DNA of 64,000 nucleotides from DAOUAE01 sp034433795 (lineage in GTDB: Bacteria > Chloroflexota > UBA6077 > FW602-bin22 > DAOUAE01). The notes below the pieces were generated by a model. The model was not told where the DNA came from. It did no database searches and worked only from the letters and a program-made list of their open reading frames with translations. The DNA lies in NCBI GenBank assembly GCA_034433795.1, contig DAOUAE010000050.1:12269-76268 (forward strand), in the 5' to 3' direction. Shown here piece by piece: positions 32,333 to 40,290 of the stretch (the first letter of the stretch is position 1; every line of letters begins with the position of its first letter). A program made the position numbers and the translations under genes.

Positions 32333-34229
32333 ACCGATCCGCTCGCTGGCTGACCTGCTGGACGACCCGCCGCCCGATCCGACGCGCCGGCGGTTGCTCC
32401 TGCTGGGGGGGCTGATGGCGCTGGGGTTCGTCGGGCTGGCCGGCCGCCTCTGGCACCTCCAGATCGCGCAGGGGGAGCAGTTGCGGCGTCAGGCGGTCTA
32501 CCAGCGCCTCCGCCAGGTCGAGATCACCCCGACTCGGGGGGTGATCGTCGACCGGAACGGCCTGATCCTGGCCCGCAACCGGCCGACCTGCGCGGTGGGC
32601 GTTGTTCCGGCCGACCTGCCGCGCGATCCGCTGCCGGTCTACAGACGGCTCGAACGGCTGCTCGGTGTTCCGGCGGCGATGATCCAGCAGAAGGTGGTCC
32701 AGCGTCGCACCGATCTCTACACCCCGATCATCGTTCAGAGCGATGTGCGGCCGGAGGTCGTCTACCAGATCGAGGAGCGCCGGCTGGATCTGCCCGGCGT
32801 CCACGTGCTGGTCGAGGGGCTGCGCGACTATCCCGAGGGTCCGGTCACCGCGCACCTGCTGGGCTACGTCGGCCCTCTCACCGAGGAGCAGTACCAGCGG
32901 CTCCAGGCGGCCGATCCGCCCTACCGCTTCAACGACCGCGTCGGCCAGGCCGGGCTGGAACAGCAGTATGAGCCGGTGCTGCGCGGCCGCCCCGGCCGCA
33001 AGGGAGTGGAGGTGGACCCGGCCGGGAGGGAGGTCCGGGTGCTGGAGGTCCGGCCGGCCCAGCCCGGCTATAACCTCGTTCTGACCGTCGACCTGCCGCT
33101 CCAGCGAGAGGCCGTCCGGCTTCTCAGCGAGGACCTGCCCGCGGTCGAGAGTGCCAGCGTCGTCGCCCTCGACCCGCGCAACGGCCAGGTGCTGGCCCTG
33201 GTCCATCTGCCCAGTTACGATAGCAACCGGCTGGTTCGGGGGCTCAGCCTCGAGGAGTTTGCGGCGCTGCAGAACGATCCCCGGGCGCCGCTGTTGAATG
33301 GGGCCCTGACCTTCGCCTTTCCGCCGGGCGGTGTCTTCCACGTCCTGACGGGCCTGGCCGGACTCAGCCGTGGGGTGATCAGGCCCACGACCCAGATCGT
33401 CTGCACCGGCGGCTTCACCCTCCGCAATCGCTACAATCCCGGTGACGACGCCCATTTCCCCTGCTGGGGGGTCCATGGGCCGCAGGACATGGTGAGCGCG
33501 CTGGCCAACTCCTGTCAGACCTACTTCTACCAGGTCGGCGGGGGCGACCCGCGGGGTGACCGACCCGGCGTGGGGATCGAGGCCCTGGCCGACCTGGCCC
33601 GGGCCTTCGGGCTGGGGGCCCCGACCGGGATCGACCTGCCCGGTGAGGGAACGGGCCTGGTGCCGACGCCGGCCTGGAAGCGGCAGGTCTTCCGCCAGGA
33701 TTGGTACCGGGGCGATACCTATATGGTCAGCGTGGGGCAGGGGCCGCTGACGGTGACCCCGTTGCAGCTGGCCGTGGCCATCGCCGCCATCGCCAACGGT
33801 GGGACGGTCTACCAGCCGCAGGTGGTGCAGAAGATCGTGGACGCCCAGGGCCAGGTCGTCCGGCCGTTCGCCCCTCGCCCGATCCGGCGGCTTTCGCTCG
33901 ACCCGGCCGCGCTGGCGGCTATCCGCCAGGGGCTGCGGGCGACGTTCCAGCGCGGTCAGACGCCCACCGGCGCCCGTTTCACCGGCCTGGCGCTGGGGCT
34001 GGCGCCGGGGGGGCTGGATCTGGCCGGTGTGGCTGGCCAGGCGGAGGGCCTGGTGGACGGCCGGCCGGTCCGGCACGGCTGGTTCGCGGGCTTCGCCCCG
34101 GCGGGGGACCCGCTGATCGCGGTGGCCGTCTTCCTGCGGCGGAGCCAGCGGCCGGAGCAGGCCGCGCGGGTGGGGGCCGGTCTCCTGCGGCTGTATCTGA
34201 CCGGCGCCGAGGGGCCCGGCATCACCTGA
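32322..34229 (+). CDS. PBP2-like class B PBP with all catalytic motifs lost (pseudo-transpeptidase)
   Basis: 635 residues, full-length PBP2 layout: membrane helix about 24-43, pedestal start TPTRGVIVDRNGLILARNRP, PBP dimer domain, linker, and transpeptidase domain about 270-630. The catalytic motifs are replaced. SxxK is G337-V-F-H340 (context PPGGVFH); SxN is S397-C-Q399; KTGT is V570-A-G-Q573. Surrounding family sequence (NSCQTYFYQ, SVGQGPLTVTPLQLA) is well conserved and the frame is open, so this is not decay by frameshift. It cannot acylate a stem peptide or a beta-lactam by the known mechanism. It sits 18 bases before rodA, and PBP2 is known to activate RodA through its pedestal independently of catalysis. 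Confidence 0.88.
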   Translation: MPAEPIRSLADLLDDPPPDPTRRRLLLLGGLMALGFVGLAGRLWHLQIAQGEQLRRQAVYQRLRQVEITPTRGVIVDRNGLILARNRPTCAVGVVPADLPRDPLPVYRRLERLLGVPAAMIQQKVVQRRTDLYTPIIVQSDVRPEVVYQIEERRLDLPGVHVLVEGLRDYPEGPVTAHLLGYVGPLTEEQYQRLQAADPPYRFNDRVGQAGLEQQYEPVLRGRPGRKGVEVDPAGREVRVLEVRPAQPGYNLVLTVDLPLQREAVRLLSEDLPAVESASVVALDPRNGQVLALVHLPSYDSNRLVRGLSLEEFAALQNDPRAPLLNGALTFAFPPGGVFHVLTGLAGLSRGVIRPTTQIVCTGGFTLRNRYNPGDDAHFPCWGVHGPQDMVSALANSCQTYFYQVGGGDPRGDRPGVGIEALADLARAFGLGAPTGIDLPGEGTGLVPTPAWKRQVFRQDWYRGDTYMVSVGQGPLTVTPLQLAVAIAAIANGGTVYQPQVVQKIVDAQGQVVRPFAPRPIRRLSLDPAALAAIRQGLRATFQRGQTPTGARFTGLALGLAPGGLDLAGVAGQAEGLVDGRPVRHGWFAGFAPAGDPLIAVAVFLRRSQRPEQAARVGAGLLRLYLTGAEGPGIT

Positions 34230-34247
34230 GTGCGGCGGAGGAGACCG

Positions 34248-35366
34248 ATGCTGGCCCAGCCACCGGCGGAGACGCGGCTCTGGCGCCACTTCGACCCCTG
34301 GCTTTTTCTGGGGACGCTGGCCCTGGTCCTCTGGGGCATTGTGATGGTCTACAGCGCCACCGTCGACCCGGTGACCGGCGCGGTGGACACACGGGTGTAC
34401 AAGCAGGTGGTCTTCGCCCTGGTGGGGCTGGGGTTCTTTTTCCTGATGGTGACGCTGGACTACCGGGCGCTGGGGCCGCTGGCCGCCGTTCTCTACCTTC
34501 TGGCCCTGGGATTGCTGGTGGTGGTGCTGCTCAGCGGGCGGTTCAGTTACGGGGCGCAGCGCTGGCTCAGCCTGGGGCCGATCGAGTTCCAGCCCTCGGA
34601 GCCGGCGAAGCTGTTTGTCATCGTCGCCCTAGCCCGGTTTTTCGGCCGGCACCGGCCGCGCCTGCACCGTTTTCGCTGGGTTCTGGCCTCGCTGGCCCTG
34701 GCCGCGCTCCCGGCCGGGCTGACCTTCCTCCAGCCCGACCTGGGGACGGCCATGGTCTATCTGGCGATCTGGGGCGGGATGGTTCTGGTGGCCGGACTGC
34801 GCGGGCGGCATCTCCTGTACCTGCTGGGGGCGGCCCTGGCGGTGGCGCCGTTTCTCTGGCTGGGGCTGCGCGACTACATGCGGCGCCGGCTCCTTATCTT
34901 CCTCGACCCGTACAGCGACCCCTTCGGCGCCGGCTACAACATCATTCAGGCGATGCTGGCGGTGGGCTCCGGCGGCCTCGTCGGGCGGGGGCTGGTCGCC
35001 AGTTCCGACTCGCAGCTGCGCAGCCTGATCGTCCAGTACGCCGATTTCATTTTCGCCATCCTGGCCGAGGAGTTCGGCTTTCTCGGCGGGCTGGGGCTCT
35101 TCGCCCTCTACGGGCTGGTGCTCTGGCGCTGTCTGCGGGCGGCCTTTCTGACGTCCGACCTGTTCGGTCGTTTCCTAGCGGTGGGGGTCGCCACGGCCCT
35201 CTGCTTCCAGGCCCAGGTCCACATCGGCATGAACCTGGCCGTCCTGCCGGTCACCGGGCTGCCCCTGCCGCTGGTCTCGTACGGTGGGAGCGCGCTGCTG
35301 ACTTTCCTGTCGGCGCTGGGCCTGGTCGAGAGCGTGGCCATGCGCCACCGGAAGTTTGAGTTTTAG
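34248..35366 (+). CDS. rodA: Rod shape-determining SEDS glycosyltransferase RodA
   Basis: 372 residues, about ten membrane segments. SEDS motifs: FQPDLGTAMVYLAIW with the catalytic Asp, PYSDPFGAGYNIIQAMLAVGSGG, FAILAEEFGF and PVTGLPLPLVSYGGSALL. It polymerises lipid II during elongation. ATG 34248 is preceded by GGAGGAG; GTG 34230 adds six arginine-rich residues and is less likely. Directly follows the degenerate PBP2-like gene, its expected activator. Confidence 0.94.
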   Translation: MLAQPPAETRLWRHFDPWLFLGTLALVLWGIVMVYSATVDPVTGAVDTRVYKQVVFALVGLGFFFLMVTLDYRALGPLAAVLYLLALGLLVVVLLSGRFSYGAQRWLSLGPIEFQPSEPAKLFVIVALARFFGRHRPRLHRFRWVLASLALAALPAGLTFLQPDLGTAMVYLAIWGGMVLVAGLRGRHLLYLLGAALAVAPFLWLGLRDYMRRRLLIFLDPYSDPFGAGYNIIQAMLAVGSGGLVGRGLVASSDSQLRSLIVQYADFIFAILAEEFGFLGGLGLFALYGLVLWRCLRAAFLTSDLFGRFLAVGVATALCFQAQVHIGMNLAVLPVTGLPLPLVSYGGSALLTFLSALGLVESVAMRHRKFEF

Positions 35367-35384
35367 GCGAGGGACCAGTATAAT
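35356..35384 (+). promoter_or_regulatory. Promoter of the gcvPA-gcvPB operon
   Basis: TTGAGT (35356-35361), exactly 17 bases, TATAAT (35379-35384). The -35 overlaps the last codons of rodA. The leader of about 60 bases to ATG 35450 is too short for a glycine riboswitch. Confidence 0.7.
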
Positions 35385-35449
35385 GTGGCCCAGGCGAGCC
35401 CAGGGGACCGTCCTGTGGCCGCCGGCCACACGGAGGAGAGCCGCCGACG

Positions 35450-36823
35450 ATGCGCTACATCGCCAACACCCCCGCCGACCGGGCGGCGATGCTGGAGGCG
35501 ATCGGCCTCGCCTCCACCGCTGATCTCTTCACCGATATCCCCGCCCATCTGCGCCAGCCCGCCATCGATCTGCCGGCGCCGCTGACCGAGCCGGAGGCGG
35601 CGCGCCTGCTGCGCGCTCTCAGCGCCCAGAACCTGGACCTGACGGATCGCCCCTGTTTTCTGGGGGCCGGCGCCTACCGTCACTGGATCCCCAGCGTGGT
35701 GGGCCACGTCATCGGTCGGGCCGAGTTTTACACCAGCTACACGCCCTACCAGCCCGAGGTCAGCCAGGGCACTCTCCAGACGATCTACGAGTACCAGAGC
35801 CTGGTGTGCCTGCTGACCGGTATGGACGCGGCCAACGCCTCTCATTACGACGGGGCCACGGCCCTGGCCGAGGCCATCGCCATGGCCGCCCACATCACCG
35901 GCCGGTCGCGGGCGGTGGTGGCTCCCGCCCTCCACCCGGAGTACCGTCAGGTGGCCCGGACCTACCTGCAGGGCCGCGACCTGACCATCGTCGAGCCCCC
36001 CCTGAGCGAGAACGGCCAGCCCCAGCCGACCTTCACCCCCGACCGGGCGGCCGCCTATCTCGATGAGTCGGTGGCCTGCCTGGTCGTCCAGCAGCCGAAC
36101 TTCTTCGGCTGTCTGGAGGACGTCGCCGGTCTGGCGGCCGCAGCCCACCGGGTTGGAGCCCTCTGCATCGTCAGCGTCTATCCCATCGCCCTGGGGCTGC
36201 TCAAGCCGCCGGGCGACCTGGGGGCCGACATCGTGGTCGGTGAGGGACAGTCGCTGGGTCTGCCGCTGAGTTACGGCGGTCCCTACCTGGGGCTCTTCGC
36301 CTGTCGCGAGCGCTACCTGCGGCAGATGCCCGGCCGGATCGTGGGCCAGACGGTCGATGTGGAGGGCCGGCGGGGCTTTGTCCTGACGCTCCAGGCGCGG
36401 GAGCAGCATATCCGCCGGGAGCGGGCGACCTCGAATATCTGCACCAACCAGGCTCTCTGCGCCCTGGCGGCCACGGTCTACCTGACGGCTCTGGGGCCGC
36501 AGGGGCTGCGGGAGGTGGCCCGTCTCTGCGTCCAGAAGGCCCACTATCTGGCCGAGCGGGTCACCAGCCTCCCCGGTTTCCGGCTGGCCTTTTCGGCCCC
36601 GTTCTTCAACGAGTTCGTGGTCCGCTGTCCGGTGCCGCCGGTCGCGCTCAACCGGCGCCTGCGGGCGGCGGGGATCATCGGCGGCTATCCACTGGGTCGG
36701 CACTTCCCCGACCTGGCCGACGGCTGGTTGCTCTGCGCCACCGAGCTGACCACCCGCGAGGACATCGAGCGCCTGGTCGAGGCGCTGACCACGATCGGGG
36801 CGACGACACCCGCTCGTCCGTAA
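35450..36823 (+). CDS. gcvPA: Glycine dehydrogenase (decarboxylating) subunit 1
   Basis: 457 residues, the N-terminal half of the P-protein of the glycine cleavage system in its split form. Marks: MRYIANTPADRAAMLEAIG at the start, FLGAGAYRHWIPSVV, TPYQPEVSQGTLQTIYEYQ and NASHYDGATALAEA. It pairs with subunit 2, which carries PLP. The complex decarboxylates glycine and transfers the aminomethyl group to lipoyl-GcvH; gcvH and gcvT are not in this window. Confidence 0.96.
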   Translation: MRYIANTPADRAAMLEAIGLASTADLFTDIPAHLRQPAIDLPAPLTEPEAARLLRALSAQNLDLTDRPCFLGAGAYRHWIPSVVGHVIGRAEFYTSYTPYQPEVSQGTLQTIYEYQSLVCLLTGMDAANASHYDGATALAEAIAMAAHITGRSRAVVAPALHPEYRQVARTYLQGRDLTIVEPPLSENGQPQPTFTPDRAAAYLDESVACLVVQQPNFFGCLEDVAGLAAAAHRVGALCIVSVYPIALGLLKPPGDLGADIVVGEGQSLGLPLSYGGPYLGLFACRERYLRQMPGRIVGQTVDVEGRRGFVLTLQAREQHIRRERATSNICTNQALCALAATVYLTALGPQGLREVARLCVQKAHYLAERVTSLPGFRLAFSAPFFNEFVVRCPVPPVALNRRLRAAGIIGGYPLGRHFPDLADGWLLCATELTTREDIERLVEALTTIGATTPARP

Positions 36824-36834
36824 GGAGCAGGCCC

Positions 36835-38346
36835 ATGCAGACCGAGGTCCGATGGCTGGGCGAGACCCCTGTCCCGCTGATCTTCGAGCAGAGCCATCCC
36901 GGCCGGCGCGCCGTCGACCTCCCGGCCAGCGATGTTCCCACTCCGCCGGCCGAGGACCTTCTCCCCCGCGACCTCCTGCGGACGGACCTGGTGCTCCCTG
37001 AGGTCAGCCAGCTCGATCTCATTCGGCACTTCACCCGCCTCTCACAGCTCAACTTCGCCATCGACACCACCTTCTACCCTCTCGGCTCCTGCACGATGAA
37101 ATACAACCCGAAGATCCACGAGGATGTGGCCCGTCTGCCCGGCTTCACCCAGGTCCACCCCTACCAGGATGAGGAGACGGTCCAGGGGGCGCTGCGGTTG
37201 ATGTACGAACTCCAGACCTATCTGGCGGCCATCGCCGGGATGGAGGCGGTGACGCTCCAGCCGGCGGCGGGGGCTCACGGCGAGTTGACCGGGATGCTGA
37301 TGATCCGGGCCTACCACGAGAAGCGCGGGGACCGCCGGCGGCGTCGGGTGGTCATTCCCGACTCGGCCCACGGCACCAACCCGGCCACGGCCGCGCTCTG
37401 CGGGTACGAGGTGACGGCCGTCGGCACCGACCGGCGCGGGAACGTCGATCTGGCGGACCTGCGCGCCAAACTGGGTGAGGACGTGGCCGCCCTGATGATC
37501 ACCATTCCCTCGACCCTCGGGCTCTTCGATGAGGAGATCCTGACCGTCACCGACCTGGTCCACCAATGCGGCGGTCTGGTCTACTGCGACGGGGCCAACC
37601 TCAACGCCCTGGTCGGGCAGGTCCGGCTGGGCGACCTGGGCTGCGACGTTTTGCACTTCAACCTGCACAAGACGTTCACCACCCCCCACGGGGGAGGAGG
37701 GCCGGGCGCCGGACCGGTGGGGGTCAAGGCCCACCTGGCGCCCTTCTTGCCGGTGCCGGTGGTCGGACGCCGGCTGGTGGACGGGCGGGAGGAGTTCTAT
37801 CTCGATTTCGACCGACCCGACTCCATCGGCAAGGTGCGGTCGTTCTGGGGCAGTTTCGGCGTCCTGGTCCGGGCCTACACCTACATCCGCATGCTCGGCC
37901 TGGAGGGGTTGCGCGCGGTCAGTGAGAACGCGGTTCTCAACGCCAACTACCTGCTGGCCCGTCTGCGGGAGGCCTACGACCTGCCCTACGACCGCCGCTG
38001 CCTGCACGAGTTTGTCCTCTCGGCCCGGCGCCAGAAGCGGCACGGGGTGCGGGCGCTGGACATCGCCAAACGGCTCATCGACTTCGGCTTTCATCCGCCG
38101 ACGATCTATTTTCCGCTCATCGTGGAAGAGGCGCTCATGATCGAGCCGACCGAGACCGAGAGCAAAGAGACGCTCGACGCCTTCGCGGCGGCGATGCTCC
38201 AGATCGCCCGGGAGGCCGAGGAGACGCCCGAGGTGGTCAAGACGGCACCGCACCACACGCCGGTCCGTCGGCTCGACGAGGTCACCGCCGCCCGCCGGCC
38301 CAACCTGCGCTGGCGGCCGGGCCCGAGCGCCCCGGCCACAGACTGA
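36835..38346 (+). CDS. gcvPB: Glycine dehydrogenase (decarboxylating) subunit 2
   Basis: 503 residues. The PLP lysine is K279 in HFNLHKTFTTPHGGGGPG. Other marks: FYPLGSCTMKYNPK, QPAAGAHGELTGM, PDSAHGTNPAT and YCDGANLNAL. Partner of gcvPA 11 bases upstream in a translationally close pair. The C-terminal segment EVVKTAPHHTPVRRLDEV is typical. Downstream genes on the same strand are unrelated in function. Confidence 0.97.
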   Translation: MQTEVRWLGETPVPLIFEQSHPGRRAVDLPASDVPTPPAEDLLPRDLLRTDLVLPEVSQLDLIRHFTRLSQLNFAIDTTFYPLGSCTMKYNPKIHEDVARLPGFTQVHPYQDEETVQGALRLMYELQTYLAAIAGMEAVTLQPAAGAHGELTGMLMIRAYHEKRGDRRRRRVVIPDSAHGTNPATAALCGYEVTAVGTDRRGNVDLADLRAKLGEDVAALMITIPSTLGLFDEEILTVTDLVHQCGGLVYCDGANLNALVGQVRLGDLGCDVLHFNLHKTFTTPHGGGGPGAGPVGVKAHLAPFLPVPVVGRRLVDGREEFYLDFDRPDSIGKVRSFWGSFGVLVRAYTYIRMLGLEGLRAVSENAVLNANYLLARLREAYDLPYDRRCLHEFVLSARRQKRHGVRALDIAKRLIDFGFHPPTIYFPLIVEEALMIEPTETESKETLDAFAAAMLQIAREAEETPEVVKTAPHHTPVRRLDEVTAARRPNLRWRPGPSAPATD

Positions 38347-38369
38347 CCGTGTCGGAGGGCAGGGGCGAC

Positions 38370-39386
38370 GTGGGCGGAACTGGCCGCCGCGCTGGCGCAC
38401 TGCTGGCGGTGCTGGCGCTCGGGCTGCTGGGCTGCCAGGCACGGACGGATGGGGTGGTCAAGATCGGGGTGGTGGCGCCGTTCAGCGGCTATCCGGGCGA
38501 CCTGGCCTACGCCGTCCATACGGCGGTGCGTCTGGCGGTGGCCGAGGTGAACCGGGCCGGTGGGGTGAACGGGCGGCCGGTGCTCTGGGTCTCGCTGGAC
38601 GACGCCAACGACCCGGCGGAGGCGGCCGCCCGGGCCCGCGAACTGGCCGCCGACCCGGCGGTGGTGGGGGTGGTGGGCCATCTCTCCGAGCGGGCGGTGG
38701 CGGGGGCGGCCCCCGTCTACGCCCGCGAGCGACTGGTGCTGGCCACGCCGGCCATCCTGAGCCCGGCGACGGTGCAGGCCGGGGCGGGCTATGTTGTCAG
38801 CCTGGGGCCGGCGCCGGCCGCCGTGACGCAGGGTGTGCAGCGGCTCGCCGCCGCTCATCCCGGACCACTGCTGGTGCTGACGACCGACGCGGGGCTGGCC
38901 CAGGCGGCCGCAGCGGGTCTGGCGGCCGCCGGCCGGCGGGTTCGCCAGGCGCAGCCCGCCGCGTGGCCGGGGACAGCGACGTCGTGGGAAGCGGACGCCA
39001 TCGTGCTGGACGGGGATCTGGCCGATCTTCTGGCCGTGGCCAGCGCGGTGCGACAGCGCTGGCCTGGCTGGTCGGTGGTCTTCCTGCCCCCCTGTGCCGG
39101 CGCCCCGCTGGGCCAGAGCGCGCCGGGTCTGACCGAGGCCTTCTGCCTGGATGCCGTCGCCACGGACGAGGCGGCCTTCCGCCAGGCGTTTCAGGACCGG
39201 CTGGGGCGACCGCCAGACCCGCCGGCGGTGCTGGCCTACCGTGGCGCCCGCTGGCTGCTGGCCGCTGTGGCCGCAGCGCCGGCGTCCGATCGGGCGCGCC
39301 TGGTCGAGCGTCTTACGGTCCCGGCGCGGCCGGCGGTGGCGCTCTACCGGCGGCAGCGGCCGCCGGCCATTGTGAGCGGGTTGTGA
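38370..39386 (+). CDS. Periplasmic-binding-type lipoprotein (Leu/Ile/Val-binding family)
   Basis: 338 residues with a lipoprotein signal and lipobox (LGLLGC). The type I periplasmic-binding fold is indicated by IGVVAPFSGYPGDLAYAVHTAVRLAVAEVNRAGG and DDANDPAEAAARARELA, the pattern of branched-chain amino-acid-binding proteins. No permease or ATPase genes are adjacent, so it may serve a distant transporter or be a stand-alone sensor. GTG 38370 gives a normal signal length; GTG 38349 is possible. It follows gcvPB by 23 bases. Confidence 0.75.
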   Translation: MGGTGRRAGALLAVLALGLLGCQARTDGVVKIGVVAPFSGYPGDLAYAVHTAVRLAVAEVNRAGGVNGRPVLWVSLDDANDPAEAAARARELAADPAVVGVVGHLSERAVAGAAPVYARERLVLATPAILSPATVQAGAGYVVSLGPAPAAVTQGVQRLAAAHPGPLLVLTTDAGLAQAAAAGLAAAGRRVRQAQPAAWPGTATSWEADAIVLDGDLADLLAVASAVRQRWPGWSVVFLPPCAGAPLGQSAPGLTEAFCLDAVATDEAAFRQAFQDRLGRPPDPPAVLAYRGARWLLAAVAAAPASDRARLVERLTVPARPAVALYRRQRPPAIVSGL

Positions 39387-39399
39387 GGGAGCCGGGCCG

Positions 39400-40290
39400 A
39401 TGCTTTTTCGTCTTTTCGACCGTGGCCGTCCCCCGCACCGCGCGCGCGTGGCGCTGGAGCCGCTCACCCCGGCGCACGTGCCGGCCCTGCGTCTGCCGCT
39501 GACCACCCGCTTCACGCCCGAGACCCTGGCCGCCCACTGCGCGGCCTATCCGCACCTCTGCTGGACCGTTCGCGACCAGCCGCGCGGCTACATTGTCGGT
39601 GCGCCCTGGCGCCGGCGGGCCGAGATCGGGGCGATCCTGGAGGCCGTGGGGGGCGGCCACCTGGCGGTGCTGGTCGAGCGCCTGGTCGCCGAGTTCCGGT
39701 CTCTGGGCGCCCAGCTGGTCGTCGTCGACGGGGAATGCCAGATCGGTGATCTGGCGGTCTACCGCGACCTCGGCTTCGTCCCCCTGGATGAGATCGTGGT
39801 CTTCGAACGCTGGGGATGTGCGGTGACGACGCCGATGCCTCCGGTTCCGCTGCGGCCCTACCGGCCGGAAGACCGGGGAGCGATTCTGGCGGTGGAGCGG
39901 GCCGCCTTCCCCTGGCTCTGGTGGAACAGTCCGGCGGAGCTCGATCATTACACCGCCCAGCGGGGCGTCGAGGTCTACGTCACCCTGGCCGGCGACCGGG
40001 TGGTCGGCTACGCCGGGTTCACCGTGCGCGGGGCGTTCGGCCATCTCGACCGTCTGGCGGTCCACCCCGACTACCAGCGGCAGGGGCGGGGCACGGCGCT
40101 GGTTATCTGGACGCTCCGGCGGATGGGTGAACTGGGGGTACGAACGGTCACGCTGTCGACGCAGGTCGACAACGCCCGCTCGCAGGCGCTCTACCGCCGG
40201 CTGGGCTTCCGGCCGACCCGCTGGCGTTACCCGATCTACGGGCTCTGGCTCGAGGCGTGGGAGGCCGCGCCGGCGGTCCGGGGGGACTGA
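39400..40290 (+). CDS. GNAT-family N-acetyltransferase, tandem domains
   Basis: 296 residues. The C-terminal half (about 150-290) is a clear GNAT domain: RPYRPEDRGAILAVERAAF, LAVHPDYQRQGRGTALV (acetyl-CoA loop) and NARSQALYRRLGF. The N-terminal half (about 15-140) looks like a second, degenerate GNAT copy without the acetyl-CoA loop (YRDLGFVPLDEIVVFER). Such arrangements resemble mycothiol-synthase-type double GNATs, but the substrate is unknown. The stop overlaps the next start (TGATG). Confidence 0.82.
   Translation: MLFRLFDRGRPPHRARVALEPLTPAHVPALRLPLTTRFTPETLAAHCAAYPHLCWTVRDQPRGYIVGAPWRRRAEIGAILEAVGGGHLAVLVERLVAEFRSLGAQLVVVDGECQIGDLAVYRDLGFVPLDEIVVFERWGCAVTTPMPPVPLRPYRPEDRGAILAVERAAFPWLWWNSPAELDHYTAQRGVEVYVTLAGDRVVGYAGFTVRGAFGHLDRLAVHPDYQRQGRGTALVIWTLRRMGELGVRTVTLSTQVDNARSQALYRRLGFRPTRWRYPIYGLWLEAWEAAPAVRGD

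Noticed and set aside
32322..34229. The degenerate PBP2 as a sequencing error or frameshifted pseudogene
   Set aside because: The frame is continuous, flanking family sequence is conserved on both sides of each motif, and three separate motifs are altered by substitutions, not by indels.
35385..35449. Glycine riboswitch before gcvPA
   Set aside because: The leader is only about 60 bases and has no tandem aptamer-like fold.
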